64,000 nucleotides of DNA from Phymatolithon calcareum (Eukaryota > Rhodophyta > Florideophyceae > Hapalidiales). The position numbers and the translations under genes were made by a program. The stretch spans positions 806,001-870,000 of the forward strand of contig OZ345365.1 of the NCBI GenBank assembly GCA_977006965.1, read 5' to 3'. Positions 32,660 through 43,102 of this stretch are shown here, piece after piece. Each line of letters starts with the position of its first letter. Positions within the stretch are counted from its first letter, which is position 1. Under the pieces are notes generated by a model that did no database searches, was not told the DNA's origin, and was given only the letters and a program-made list of their open reading frames with translations.

Positions 32660-33057
32660 CAGTCAGACCTCGATAAATGGAACCTCTTTTTTAGAATAAC
32701 CTCGGTTAGCAGCATAATCGAGTGCTCCACGAAAACCGTATCCGCCTAAATTTAACGAAAATTAAAGGATTCTAGAATATTTGATAGGAGCATTACTTCA
32801 TGTTCGAGGTCACGGGGCATACCTTAAATTTTGTTATAATTTTGTTTAGCGTACACGGAGCATATCCTCACTCGTAGAATACTGTAAGTACTTTTCATGT
32901 TTCTCCTGCCATTGGCATACAGTACAGTAGAATATGGCTACTGTTCGGCACACGTGTGATCCAAAACTTATGATTCAAAATTCGACTTGAGAATAACCTC
33001 GATTTTGAGAATATTGGACCATTCCACATTGCCCATCCATTTATCGAGGTCTGACTG
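32660..33057. mobile_element. MITE of Tc1/mariner (pogo-like) type, TA target
   Basis: The 398-bp element has perfect 21-bp terminal inverted repeats, CAGTCAGACCTCGATAAATG plus G, and is flanked by TA on both sides (32658-32659 and 33058-33059). 'gaataacctcg' recurs inside both ends. There is no coding capacity. A related, more decayed element is at 43662-44129, beside a CENP-B-type transposase remnant. Confidence 0.88.
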
Positions 33058-33059
33058 TA

Positions 33060-33590
33060 CCGGGCTAGACACAGTGAAAACAAGCACCTGGTCTGTCAAG
33101 GTCGCTTATCGCTTCAGCGTGCAACCTGCTTGCCCCATTACCGCCACGGCGGGGTGCTTTCAAGTGTTTTCGTCACCCACAGGCAGATTTTCTCCCTCAG
33201 AAAGACATAATATCATGATGACGTGAAAGCTGTGGGCTGTGGACGCTGAGCGCTCTTCCGTGATTTCGACAACAATATTGTCAATACCCACGAGGACAAA
33301 CTAATTTTGCTCCTCGCAGTGACGTCCCCAGTCGCCACTGTATTTGATATCAATCACGAAACGACTATGATTGAATTGTTTAAAGTCTCATTTTCTCCGT
33401 GGCAGAGCATTGTTCAAAAATTTGATAAGTAGGCATCAATAATTCATTTATGATTTCAGATCATTTGAAATCGCCAATGTAATATTGATGACTCGTTATC
33501 AAAATGCTCGTCATCGATTGATCAAACTGCCAGAAAATTTCGATCATTATGGAATTTTTTGAAAAATATTTAAATATTGTCTATATTTTT
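33060..33590. other. AT-rich spacer, no gene recognised
   Basis: Only short frames occur. The last 100 bases are extremely AT-rich. Confidence 0.4.
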
Positions 33591-33599
33591 ATTTTTAAA

Positions 33600-33870
33600 T
33601 ATAAAGTTCTCGAAGCATCAACATGTTCATTCGCAAGCCTGCATTCGTGTCGTTCAGGGGCAGATCTGTTACTCTCTCCGCCAGAGTATCCATCAGGACA
33701 TTGAATAGACTTGGACTTATAGGGAACCCTTGCGGGACTCATCGCTTGCTTGTCCCTCTGCTGCTTCTCGAGTGTGCAATGACCGTAAAACAGATGACAA
33801 TTCATTGGCCGCAACAGTAACTTTTAAATAAAAATCTGACTTTTTCTTCTATTGGGACGATGAAAGTGGT
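33600..33870. mobile_element. LINE family A fragment with inverted 5' part
   Basis: Bases about 33600-33740 encode on the minus strand the motif B region of a LINE RT ('QGFPISPSLFNVLMDTLAER'). Bases 33800-33865 are the plus-strand 3' end of family A ('cttttaaataaaaatctg', then a TTC-rich end). Opposed halves of one short insertion are what twin priming leaves during LINE integration. Two independent fragments are the alternative. Confidence 0.6.
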
Positions 33871-33904
33871 AATTGGTACGGTGTCATTTTTGTTGGGCCA
33901 CTCA

Positions 33905-35509
33905 TCAGCCCCCAATTTTAAAAACGTAAACGTCAAGAATGGAGTACGTCATAAACACTCCATACAGTACAAACAGTAAGTATCCGAATTTCTTGGATAG
34001 TTGCCACTTTGTCAATGCCAAGATCGCTACAAGCAAAATAATAATCCCGAAGAGAATTGCAATAGGGATAACAACCAGCCCGATAGGATCCACGGTTATA
34101 TTCTGAGCCTTCTTCTTCACCAGTCCACCAATAAACCATGGCAACCCCAGTCCGAGTAGGATGTCGAATACATTGCTTCCAATGGCATTACTGACAGCCA
34201 TATCTCCAAAGCCATTCTTAGCAACGGCGACGCTCGCAAGTGCATCCGGCAGACTTGTTCCCGCGGCAAGAACAGTACGCCCCATGACGGAGGAGGGGAT
34301 ACCGATGAAACAACCCGAAACTCGGGCACTCTCGACCATAGCGTAAGACACGGCCATAATCCACAGAATTGAAAACGAGAAAGTTAGTGGCCAAAACCTC
34401 TTCGTCTTCTCTGTGTCACAAGGAACTATTGTCCAGCGAAAGAGCAATTGCCAGGGAAAGAGGAGAGGCAGTGTCACCCATCCTATCCGTGATGTCGGTA
34501 GCTCTACTCCAAGGAACGCACTCCCTTCGGAAGATTTTTCGCTTTTTTGCTCTAGCGGTGCAAAATCTTGGTCGACGTTCCTGTCCCCGAGATAATCTCT
34601 AGTGTTTCCTGTCTCCTCAGTATACTCTGCACTATCTCCAAAAGTCGCTGCGGACTCCGTGTTCGTCTCCAGCTCGGACAAACCAGCCTCCATGGCTCCG
34701 TCTACCCCCGCAGAGTGCGCTTCAAGATCGGTAGCGGTCATCCACCTTGCCGTCGCCGCAAAGTACGGTTTGTTACCAAACTTCATGAAAAGAATGTACA
34801 ACACATATGCACACACCAGAATGAGTCCCTCCCACCAGTCGGCGCGACCGCGAGTGGAGAGCAAAACGATTACAAGAAGCCCAGTCACGCTAACAATGTA
34901 GAAGAAAGAGTCTCTCAAAAGCGGACGGAAATCGAGCACTAGCGTCTTCCTCGCCAGTACAGCCGACAGTCCGATGATTATGAGAATATTGAAAACTGCG
35001 CTTCCAACAATGGTACCAATACCCACGTCATCACCAGTGGAAAACACAGAAAGTATACTGGTAAACAATTCCGGTGCACTGGACCCGGCAGCCATGAATG
35101 TGGCACCAGCGACGTCGGCGCTGAGGTCAAGACGCTCGCAGATGCGCTCCATAGCGGGGACGAAGAAATCATCGGTGACAAGCGCGAGCCCTATAAAAGT
35201 GAAAACTATCATCGGGAGCAACAGTAGCAGCCACAGGCGGTTAGAGGAGCGGAGAAAATTTGTCGGGGCTGAACCATGGCAAAAGTTTGTCTTGTAGCCA
35301 GCGGTGCGCGTAGTTGTCAGGAGATCTGTTCCTGCGATAGGCCGAGTCGTTGTGGGTGGGTTGGAGACGGAGAGGGAACGGTCGCGCGCGAGAGCGAAAA
35401 TAAGGAGGCCGCCACACAGAGCGGAAAGCACGGCCGCGGCGACGGGAAGTGCTTTGCGGCGTGACGCTCTGAGCCGGTAGCGGGCTGTCATGGAATATTG
35501 GTGCGACAT
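33905..35509 (-). CDS. K+-dependent Na+/Ca2+ exchanger (SLC24/NCKX family)
   Basis: The protein has 534 residues from the first ATG (35509); the frame is open upstream but without an ATG. A hydrophobic segment at 22-41 may be a signal anchor. Alpha-1 repeat (about 133-182): 'GATFMAAGSSAPELFTSI' and 'GTIVGSAVFNIL', with the conserved Glu147. An acidic loop of about 100 residues (250-345) follows. Alpha-2 repeat (about 408-458): 'GRTVLAAGTSLPDALASV' and 'SNAIGSNVFDILLGLGLPW', with Asp422 and Asp449. The Asp in GSNVFD and the GDMAVSNAIGSN block are typical of NCKX rather than NCX. About ten membrane helices are visible. In this family Na+ inflow drives Ca2+ and K+ out across the plasma membrane or an organelle membrane. 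No intron is evident. A TATA-like TTTTAAAAG lies near 35620. No AATAAA is obvious after the stop. Confidence 0.9.
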   Translation of the reverse strand: MSHQYSMTARYRLRASRRKALPVAAAVLSALCGGLLIFALARDRSLSVSNPPTTTRPIAGTDLLTTTRTAGYKTNFCHGSAPTNFLRSSNRLWLLLLLPMIVFTFIGLALVTDDFFVPAMERICERLDLSADVAGATFMAAGSSAPELFTSILSVFSTGDDVGIGTIVGSAVFNILIIIGLSAVLARKTLVLDFRPLLRDSFFYIVSVTGLLVIVLLSTRGRADWWEGLILVCAYVLYILFMKFGNKPYFAATARWMTATDLEAHSAGVDGAMEAGLSELETNTESAATFGDSAEYTEETGNTRDYLGDRNVDQDFAPLEQKSEKSSEGSAFLGVELPTSRIGWVTLPLLFPWQLLFRWTIVPCDTEKTKRFWPLTFSFSILWIMAVSYAMVESARVSGCFIGIPSSVMGRTVLAAGTSLPDALASVAVAKNGFGDMAVSNAIGSNVFDILLGLGLPWFIGGLVKKKAQNITVDPIGLVVIPIAILFGIIILLVAILALTKWQLSKKFGYLLFVLYGVFMTYSILDVYVFKIGG

Positions 35510-36004
35510 TAAGTCGATGGGTGAGAAAGTGTAGGAACGGGTTTCAATGGAGCATGCATTTTTATGAAACTGTGCTTCCTCAAAATAGAACAAGGAAAGA
35601 AGGCACACGAGATCGCTTTTAAAATGACCATGCGCTTGCTGCTTTTCTATTTTGCCAGCGGGAGAGATTAGACGATACGTGCGAAGGAAGAAACAAGGCG
35701 GTAGTCGTTGATTGAAACAGTATTTCCTTTTTCTTCTTTGCTATCATCTGACTGGACCTTGTCAGTTGCCCTCGATTCTTCATTGTAGAATGGTTCCGTG
35801 CCTGCAACCTTACGTTGCGTGCGAATACTAGCGGGCATCTTCGCCAGTGCGCCCTGCAAAGGCCAAATAATGTGCGTGTTCAATATTTTGAGTTCTGCAA
35901 GGCCTGATGAATGCATGTCGATTCGCCTGGTCTGCACCGGCCAGTCGAAAAAATCATGCAAAATAGGCTGGTATTTGATGATTATTCGAATTCTCCTGAA
36001 CTCT
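35510..36004. other. Upstream region of the exchanger gene
   Basis: It contains the presumed promoter and 5' leader of the minus-strand exchanger gene. A TTTTAAAAG at 35617-35625 (about 110 bp before the ATG) is the only TATA-like site noticed. No other gene is recognised. Confidence 0.35.
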
Positions 36005-36017
36005 CCATTGCAAAACA

Positions 36018-36096
36018 ATGAGAACGTAAGCGAAGGATTGTAGCGCAACGAAAAGCCTCTCAGGTGCAATGATAAATAAAACAGAAATCCATCCAT
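36018..36096 (+). mobile_element. Minimal retroposon 3' end (about 79 bp) with target duplication
   Basis: The segment lies between two copies of 'ccattgcaaaaca' (36005-36017 and 36097-36109). It ends with 'gataaataaaacag' and an (ATCC)n run, the shape of a 3' end with a polyadenylation signal and simple-repeat tail. The same sequence occurs at about 2350-2425. It is a severely 5'-truncated retroposon of unknown family. Confidence 0.8.
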
Positions 36097-36109
36097 CCAT
36101 TGCAAAACA

Positions 36110-36940
36110 GAGTCATTGCCTACTGAGTAAGCAGACAACTTCTCTCTTGGTATATTGTTGTTAATTGTTCTTTTATCCATTATCTCTTTTGCTTTACAGT
36201 AGAACCCGAACTTCTTTTTAAGTCATATTCTCTGACTGACTGCGCAGGAGACGTTCTCGAAAATGCTCGCATGCATCGTACACCCGGAAATGATCACCGA
36301 TATCCACCAACAAGGCGTCAGTTGCATGCAGTCCACAAACATCTTATTGTCATATCTATTCCATATTTGGAAAAGACCTAGCCTTCTTTATTCTGACGCA
36401 CTCATTCTTTCACAGCTCACACACTTCTTTAGTCTGCTACGTCCATGGAAGCTTCCTACTACTGCGCTGTTCTCCTAGGATGTGATCTTCAATTCTTAAG
36501 ATATTCGCTATGCCGCTCTTCTGCAACGAGTTTCTTTTCGGTTAATTGGCTTTTCTTGCAATTTTGCGGGAATATGCTTGATATCGAGGATGAATTTAAA
36601 CATTTTTGCCGCTTCTTCTCTTGACATCGCTCATTACCGTGCGGTCGAAAGCCAATAGTACGGAACTCGTGGTTGGACCATTGTAGCAACTAAACGGTAG
36701 AAGCGCCTTTTGCACGTCGTGCAGTTTCCTCTTTCGTCACAGTCGACAAGCCCTGACATTGCCGGTACATTTGTTGATGAAAATGGGCTATTTATGCGGT
36801 TTCTAAGTCTATGGCCCAAAGGGTATGATTGCATTGCAGCCTCCTACAATGCATCGTTGACAACCCAGACCATTGAGAATCTCAACAATGTATGAGAGCC
36901 GAAAAGCGTCCGCACTACAGAGAAGTGCAACAATGACCCA
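36110..36940. other. No gene recognised
   Basis: Frames on both strands are under 75 codons and resemble nothing known. Confidence 0.4.
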
Positions 36941-36944
36941 ATTT

Positions 36945-37075
36945 TCTTTCTTTCTTCTCTGCAGAAGACGTTAACTAGAGTTAACATTTGGGGTTGTCAA
37001 GCAACCCCTCATTGTTTTACGAATTTGAGTACTTCAAGCGGTTTCTCCCTACATAATTCCTCTACCGTCTGTCCT
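36945..37075 (-). mobile_element. LINE family E, 5'-truncated 3' end
   Basis: The minus strand reads as the last codons of the ORF2 seen at 15505-15809 ('gagaaaccgcttgaagtact'), then the hairpin GGGGTTG/CAACCCC (36990-37008), then a GAAA-rich tail at 36945-36960. The loop sequence differs from the other copy while the stem is kept. Confidence 0.7.
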
Positions 37076-37079
37076 GTTT

Positions 37080-38200
37080 TCATAATTCGGTTAGTAAATA
37101 ACGTCATAAGGTCATTGACTTGGCTTCTAATTGTAAATCAGATTCCGTCAAGGTGTTCCAACGACGCACTCAGACACTCCCCGTTAAAACAGGGAGTGTC
37201 CTCATGCCATGATAATGTACATTTTCAAGGTCAAAAACATGCAAATTTACATTATTACATTATTTTTTACACGACTTACATGTCTGCCGCACGTATTTAT
37301 CGAGGTAACACTTCGATGTCCGTCCAGGAGTCTAGAGAAAAGCCTGGAAGAGATTGATGCTAATAGAAAATACGAAGATATCACCTTAGTCACCCGCACC
37401 AGTCTAAAAACTTTCTCTAAGTGATATCGTACTCTTCGGACAAAATGACAACGTCCACTCAACTTGGCCAGCAACCGTTCCTTACAAATTGGACTGCTCC
37501 TGCCGAAGTCCCTATCTGCGGACCAGCGGAGGTTGCAAGTCGTGCAGAGTTACCGACCTAGCTGAAGTCACGGCACGCGGGCATACGGATTTTCTGCGCG
37601 AGCGCGTTTGAACATGTTCAGACTATCCTCTCGTCGCTTGCTGCATTACAGGAAAGGCACTGGAGCAAGTTTAAGACACGGAAGACCTAGGTATATGCAC
37701 GGATTGAAATATATCTTCATGTCATGAGTGACACACTTGCGCGCCCCGCAGGGGAGGTTAGGAGACGGAGAAGGGGCTCGAGCTTTCGGTTTAGACTCTC
37801 AGATCCGTTTTGCTGAATGGAGCTGTAGTGGAGTAAAATGAGTCTTGCATATCTCATATTACCATTCATTACGTTTAGCCTTCGCGACGCACGAGCATCG
37901 CTGGATCAAGCTTGAACACAGACTGCGAATAGAGTAGGGTCCCGCGCTCCCCCAAGTATTAATCCAGCGCGTCAAACCAAAGACGGAATCAATCTTCAGT
38001 GTAGTGTTTAGACGAAACATACCAATAGCTGGGTGGAGGAATGCAGAAAACAATACGCTACTGTTACGACACCAGTGGAATAGTTGACGGCATGATATTT
38101 AGTCGACTGCAGTGAGCAAGAAAGAGGCCGAATATGATTTTTACATTGGGATTGATAAAAGCAAATGTACTGCCCAGAAAATAATTTACCTCTTCGAAGA
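37080..38200. other. No gene recognised
   Basis: Short frames only. A 9-bp stem GACACTCCC/GGGAGTGTC lies at about 37172-37200. Confidence 0.4.
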
Positions 38201-38201
38201 A

Positions 38202-38475
38202 GAAGAAGAAAGTTATATTTTATTTAAAAGTTACCAACGCATCTGCTGACGCTTGGGGCAAGTTTCATACGAAGAAGGTTTGGCTGGACTGTCAAGTGAA
38301 GTCTTTCTTTTTTGCTGTTGTAACATGATTCAGTGGATTACAAACCCCACCTCTAGTCTCCTTCGGGACCTAGGGGGGAAAATTACTCCACAGTCCTGTG
38401 GCAAGCTGTGGCACGCAGTACTTACTTGGCGACAGCCTGAAACATGGTCAAGAGCTTGTCGAGATATTAAAGGGA
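38202..38475 (-). mobile_element. LINE family A, 5'-truncated 3' UTR
   Basis: The segment starts with (GAA)n and 'atattttatttaaaagtt', then matches 27580-27860 for about 270 bp ('accaacgcatctgctgacgc', 'cacctctagtctccttcggg'). Orientation is minus. No coding sequence is left; the plus-strand frame 38253-38579 across it is incidental. Confidence 0.75.
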
Positions 38476-38639
38476 AACATGTTGACTTTCTTCTCACTCC
38501 TCAGCCCAAGTGTGACATTGAAGCGTGGACCAATTTCCCCCTAGAAGCCCTTCAAGGGACCAGAGATGAGTTTTTGTAGATCACCGAACCGTGGAACACC
38601 CACAATAAGAAACTCTTCAACTGGACAGAATACAATAAC

Positions 38640-38900
38640 ATTAACGGCGATTGCCTGCAATAAATATTGCAATAAAGGATCTCGGCGCATATGAAAACAA
38701 ATATCGAAAATCTATTTCACGTTCATGCCAGATCGTTGTTCTCAGGGATCTCCCGATTTTAATTTTATTGCAATGAATTGCAATTTTCTATTATTGCACG
38801 AAGTTTTAACTATAGCAATTACAATTGGAGCAGAGCTCCGAATTGCAATTTTAATTGGAGCATAATTTCCAATTGCTTTTCAAATTGGAGCCGTGCCGTG
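38640..38900. repeat. TTGCAAT / AATTGGAGC-rich AT minisatellite-like stretch
   Basis: Words 'attgcaat', 'aattgcaattttaa' and 'aattggagc' recur several times in both orientations, giving many small palindromes. Similar 'tattgcaata' words occur at 41890-41980. Confidence 0.45.
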
Positions 38901-39590
38901 TACAGCATTGACAGGAAGCAAGGTAGCACCTTTGTGCAATCAGTCGAAGTCACTCAACACACCGAGGTGCAGTTTGGGTGGCTCGCGATACAGACATAAC
39001 TCTTGGTTCTCTGGCTTTTGGAGGGTCGACTTTTCGTGGCGCTCCTAATGGTTTATGACATCGGAGGAGGAATCACGAACCAGGGCAACGGCCACGATGT
39101 GCTAGCGTACGTCTATGCTTGGTGACACGTCATCACCGAAGCATCAGGAAGGTTTCATATCTGTCGAAGTTGAACAAAGTGTCTCGCTGGTGTCGATGCG
39201 CCTAATCTTTCTCGCAGAATCAGACCTGCAATAGGTATTGCGAGATTTACAATTCTGGTAAAGCTGTAGAATAGTAGGGAGTCCAGTGCTTTTTTCCGTT
39301 ATCATTTCTACAGAGTTCAGTTAGTGCTTTCTTAAATTCTTGCGTACAGTCTCCAGTTACTACTCGGCAGCCGTCCCGAATCCACAACATGACGTGCGAC
39401 AGTCAAAAAATTGGCCATTCCGCCTTTTAATGTCAACATGAAGTGTTCTTATTTGAATTGGCACTACGGTGGCGTGGTAGAGCTCTATTTTTTGAATTTC
39501 CTACTAAGAATGAATATAATAAGGAGATGTATACCGTAAGCCGGGATAACAAATGAAAGTAAAACGTAAGAGTACCAGACCCGAGTGAGT
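38901..39590. other. No gene recognised
   Basis: No coding region or repeat structure was noticed. Confidence 0.35.
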
Positions 39591-39591
39591 C

Positions 39592-40175
39592 TTGTTTTTG
39601 TAGACGCGAGAAAACACGCCGTTTTGAAAAGTACAAGTTTGTTGCCAATGGAAGCTCCCACATAAAGTACAAAAATGACTCTTTCACTGGACCACTACGA
39701 ACCGAAACGATGGTAAAGCGGTCCATGCCCAGACTGTTGTCGTTTTCTGTTCACGTTTTCAAAATATTAGAAAAAACTAACTTATTTAGTTCTTACCTCT
39801 GCACAAAAAATAAGTGAGAAAAAACTTATTTTTTCCTCTTCCCCTTCTCAAATTCTTGAGAAAATCTATCTTATATTTCTCTCCTCTCCGAGGAATTATG
39901 TAGTGATTTACAACTTAAAAAATCCTCATCACATCAAAATAAACAATCGAATTTAAGCTTCCAACTTATTTTTCCCGCATCAGGTTTTATAAGTTGAAGG
40001 TTGACCGGGTTTGGAAGATCATCTGGCCAATAGAACTGAGTTTTAATGAAAGTGATATGAGCGCTGAAAATGCTCAATTTTAGATGAACTATTAAATATT
40101 TATCGGTCCAAGCTCACATTTACTTTCGTTAGTTACGTGAAAGCAGCTCGTGTTTTCTCGCGTCTACAAAAACAA
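39592..40175. mobile_element. Candidate TIR element, 584 bp
   Basis: A perfect 27-bp inverted repeat bounds the segment (39592-39618 and 40149-40175; it starts TTGTTTTTGTAGACGCGAGA). The interior is AT-rich, without a convincing ORF, and has small direct and inverted repeats around 'aacttatttt'. No target duplication was seen next to the ends. It could be a decayed MITE, or the inverted repeat could have another origin. Confidence 0.55.
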
Positions 40176-40179
40176 TAAA

Positions 40180-40984
40180 CTATTTACTATTCATTCGGAG
40201 AATTATGTCTGAGAAATTGTTTGTCACTTTGTGCGTCAGTTTGGCACCGGCCTGTCTCTTCTTCGACTGAAAGTCGTGATGCCTTCCGCTGCCGAGAGAC
40301 TGTCGTAATATCTAATTATGCCGCACAAAAAAATCTGTCCAAAATTTGCGCAGAACATGCTGCTCTGCAACGTTTGTGCGAGTATTTTTGGAGACTGTTC
40401 ACTCGTAACTGCATGATGAGAGGCAAATGCTTGCAGCGCAGCTTGGTCTAAAAATTAGAATATCGAGATAGAGCTCTCCCGTCACGACGCGATTCATCTC
40501 TCTTCACATGCCCTGTTTCCATCAGCTTGTACAAGGAACCAAGGTGTAGCTATTCCCAAATTTTTTTGTGTCCTAAATCAATACTCCAGATTCTTCAATA
40601 TACCACTGGGCTTCGTGTACAGTATCATATGCCGGACGTCCAGTGGTATTATTAGAACATCATTCAATCAACAGCGAAGCATTACACCATAACGCTGCAC
40701 GGACGAGAGAATCACAACGATATGTCGATTATCAAATGACACACTCGAAGCCAATTCGTGTTGCAAATTTGCATTGTTACAAAGGCATACACCCGATGGC
40801 TGGGATCGCAGAATTAGAACAGTGGGACACGCGTGCTATGCAAGAAAAAGAAGCGCATGGTTCCTTTCAAGTAAAGCCAACCAATAGCCATATTCTGTAT
40901 CAAAACAATTGACGATATTTTTGGGAGCTTGTTTTTGAACGTGCTATACCTGCGCTCACGCTTCCCTTTCTCCTCACAAGTCTG
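40180..40984. other. No gene recognised
   Basis: Only short frames occur, and no repeat relationship was noticed. Confidence 0.35.
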
Positions 40985-41075
40985 GATTTTACAAGGTTGC
41001 CCCAAGCGTCTGCTGATGCGTTGGTACCTTTTAAAATAAAAATCTCCATTTCTTCTTCCTTCCCTTTCTCCCTTC
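40985..41075 (+). mobile_element. LINE family A, very short 3' end
   Basis: 'ccccaagcgtctgctgatgc', then 'cttttaaaataaaaatctcc' and TTC repeats: the family A 3' end in plus orientation, under 100 bp. Confidence 0.65.
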
Positions 41076-42199
41076 GTGCCATGTTCGTTGTGACAGAATC
41101 GGAGCTGTTGAAACGTGCTGCATCCCAAGGAACGCAATGGCCTTCCACGAAAGGCGACGGTCACATAAGATGACTTCCACCAGGGGAAAGTTACCAAAAT
41201 GAAATTTTCGAACATCCGAAGGGCCAGTCGTACTTTGCAGTGCTTCATCACGCCTACGGCACAGTGCTCGGCAAGGTGTTTTTGATTTGACTTGTTGTAC
41301 AAGGCTGTGTGTTGCTGGAGTCTTCCATTCGCTAGATCGAATGGAGATGCCGCTACCACACCTGTAATACAAGTTGATTTGAACCAGAAAGCGATACAAC
41401 CATATCCTGAATATTAGACAGCATTTCTAGTGCGTTTACTGTATGTAATAGTTAATTTCTGCCACGGCATACTGCTGCGATGATCAAACTCTGCTGTGCA
41501 GGGCTTGCCGCTATAGTATTTTTCTTGATTGGAGAGGAGAGTGAAAAAGCAATAGCAATAACAGTGGCGGCGACTTCTTTGCAATGAGGATGGCAATAGA
41601 AGATATTAACGACTGATTCCAATTTGTCATGTTGACCTTCAAGAACACTAACGCCTCGAACAACAAAGAGGTCATTGACACTGTTCCCCGTTAGTACGAA
41701 CTTTGGACCGTGGCTCAGGGTCACAGTACTCTGTCTGATTGAGCTACAGTACAATTAGCCGAATTGCAGTCCATTAATTAACGCCACGTCAACTCTTGCT
41801 AAGTTTAAATTGGAGATTTATGTCTCTAGCATTCAGTGATCCGGTGCTATACGGACTGTTGGTGGCAAGAGTCCCGCGAATACCAGTCAATATTATTGCA
41901 ATACGTATTGCAATAAGGTCAGGCTCTTACAATAGCGTTCCAATAGCAATATACTGCAATATATTGGCAATGCAATATATATTTTATGCCAGCCCTGCTG
42001 CTGTGGTCAAAACGTGTTGTACTTGTGCTTAATTATATTGCATTGTAATTCCCCGACTAGGATATTCGCCGTCATGCAAGTTTCGATGGTTTGAAAATCG
42101 TTGTTCTTGTTGTACGTGCAGGGTCGGCAAGGCAGTCGGCACTCGCTCTGGACAAATATGGCTAGCTTAAGATGCGAGCATTTACTCTCTGCCATGATC
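41076..42199. other. No gene recognised; one 24-bp perfect palindrome
   Basis: Bases 41893-41916 form a perfect palindrome centred on ATACGTAT, within a run of 'attgcaat' words (41890-41980). A tRNA-like A-box word lies on the minus strand near 41740, but no complete cloverleaf could be drawn. Confidence 0.5.
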
Positions 42200-42204
42200 G
42201 TTAC

Positions 42205-42555
42205 CTTTTACGCGGTCCGATTCTCCAACCTACTCGCTGAGGGTTGCTTATCTGTGATAAGTTATCAGACCCTGCGAATACGGACACTATTCTATCACTC
42301 TTAGGTCAAAAGGCTAAGGCGACACGCACGTGCGAGTCAGCGACCCAACGTGCCGAGCTCTCGGTACCTCCCATCCTTTGATTATTTCGAATGTCGAGTC
42401 TGTTTGTTATTACAAGATAGCACTTGCGGGTGGCGAGTAACATCCCGAAGCGGTCGTTCTTTAGGATTTTCCATAAGTCCTATGCTGCCAGTGCCTTTCA
42501 TAGCCATCTTGTTTCGCCAATGACCGAGCTCATATTTTTAAGCCACTGTCTTGTT
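42205..42555. repeat. Dispersed repeat R1, copy 2
   Basis: It matches 955-1016 plus 1246-1515 in order and lacks the 230-bp middle block of copy 1. It ends at 'aagccactgtcttgtt', the same point where copy 1 begins its 38-bp tandem duplication. Confidence 0.6.
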
Positions 42556-43102
42556 CGACAACAAGAGACAGATACACTGCGATTTTAGATTTCCAGTGAG
42601 ATGGCACATGCTGGGTTCCATAAAATTGTATTGTAAAAGTACCTGGCTACCCAACTGCAGAGTAATAAGCATACTGATACGTTCTCTGTGCCAGTGCTTG
42701 ACGTTGTCCCTTCTGGTTCAAAAGATCGTGGATGAAAAGCAAAACATAGTTAATTTAGGCTCCTCGAGTCCCAAGCCCTCGAAAAACATACGACACAACA
42801 ATTCTGTTCACCATATTAATGTCGGGTTAGACTTTTATTTTGCCGAAAGCACAACAGGATCGACGTATGGGCAAATAAAAAGAGCCTCTACAGAAAGGGG
42901 CCCTTTGTTCACGGGCATCACACACTTTGCAATAGGTCTGAAACATATTTCAGTTCACCGGCATCGATATTTGATATCTCGCGTAATGAGAGTTGTTTAC
43001 TTCAGACTAGACGACATGGTTCTATTGCATATGTATATAGTAGCCCCAAGTTATGGAGTAAAAACAAACGCACACCATTTCTACTGGTACCCTCAGTTTA
43101 GT

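Noticed and set aside
38253-38579. 108-codon plus-strand ORF
   Set aside because: It lies within the 3' UTR of a minus-oriented LINE fragment that also occurs at 27580-27860, where no such frame exists.
41700-41760. Decayed tRNA gene on the minus strand
   Set aside because: An A-box-like word and a weak B-box-like word are present, but no acceptor or anticodon stem could be drawn.
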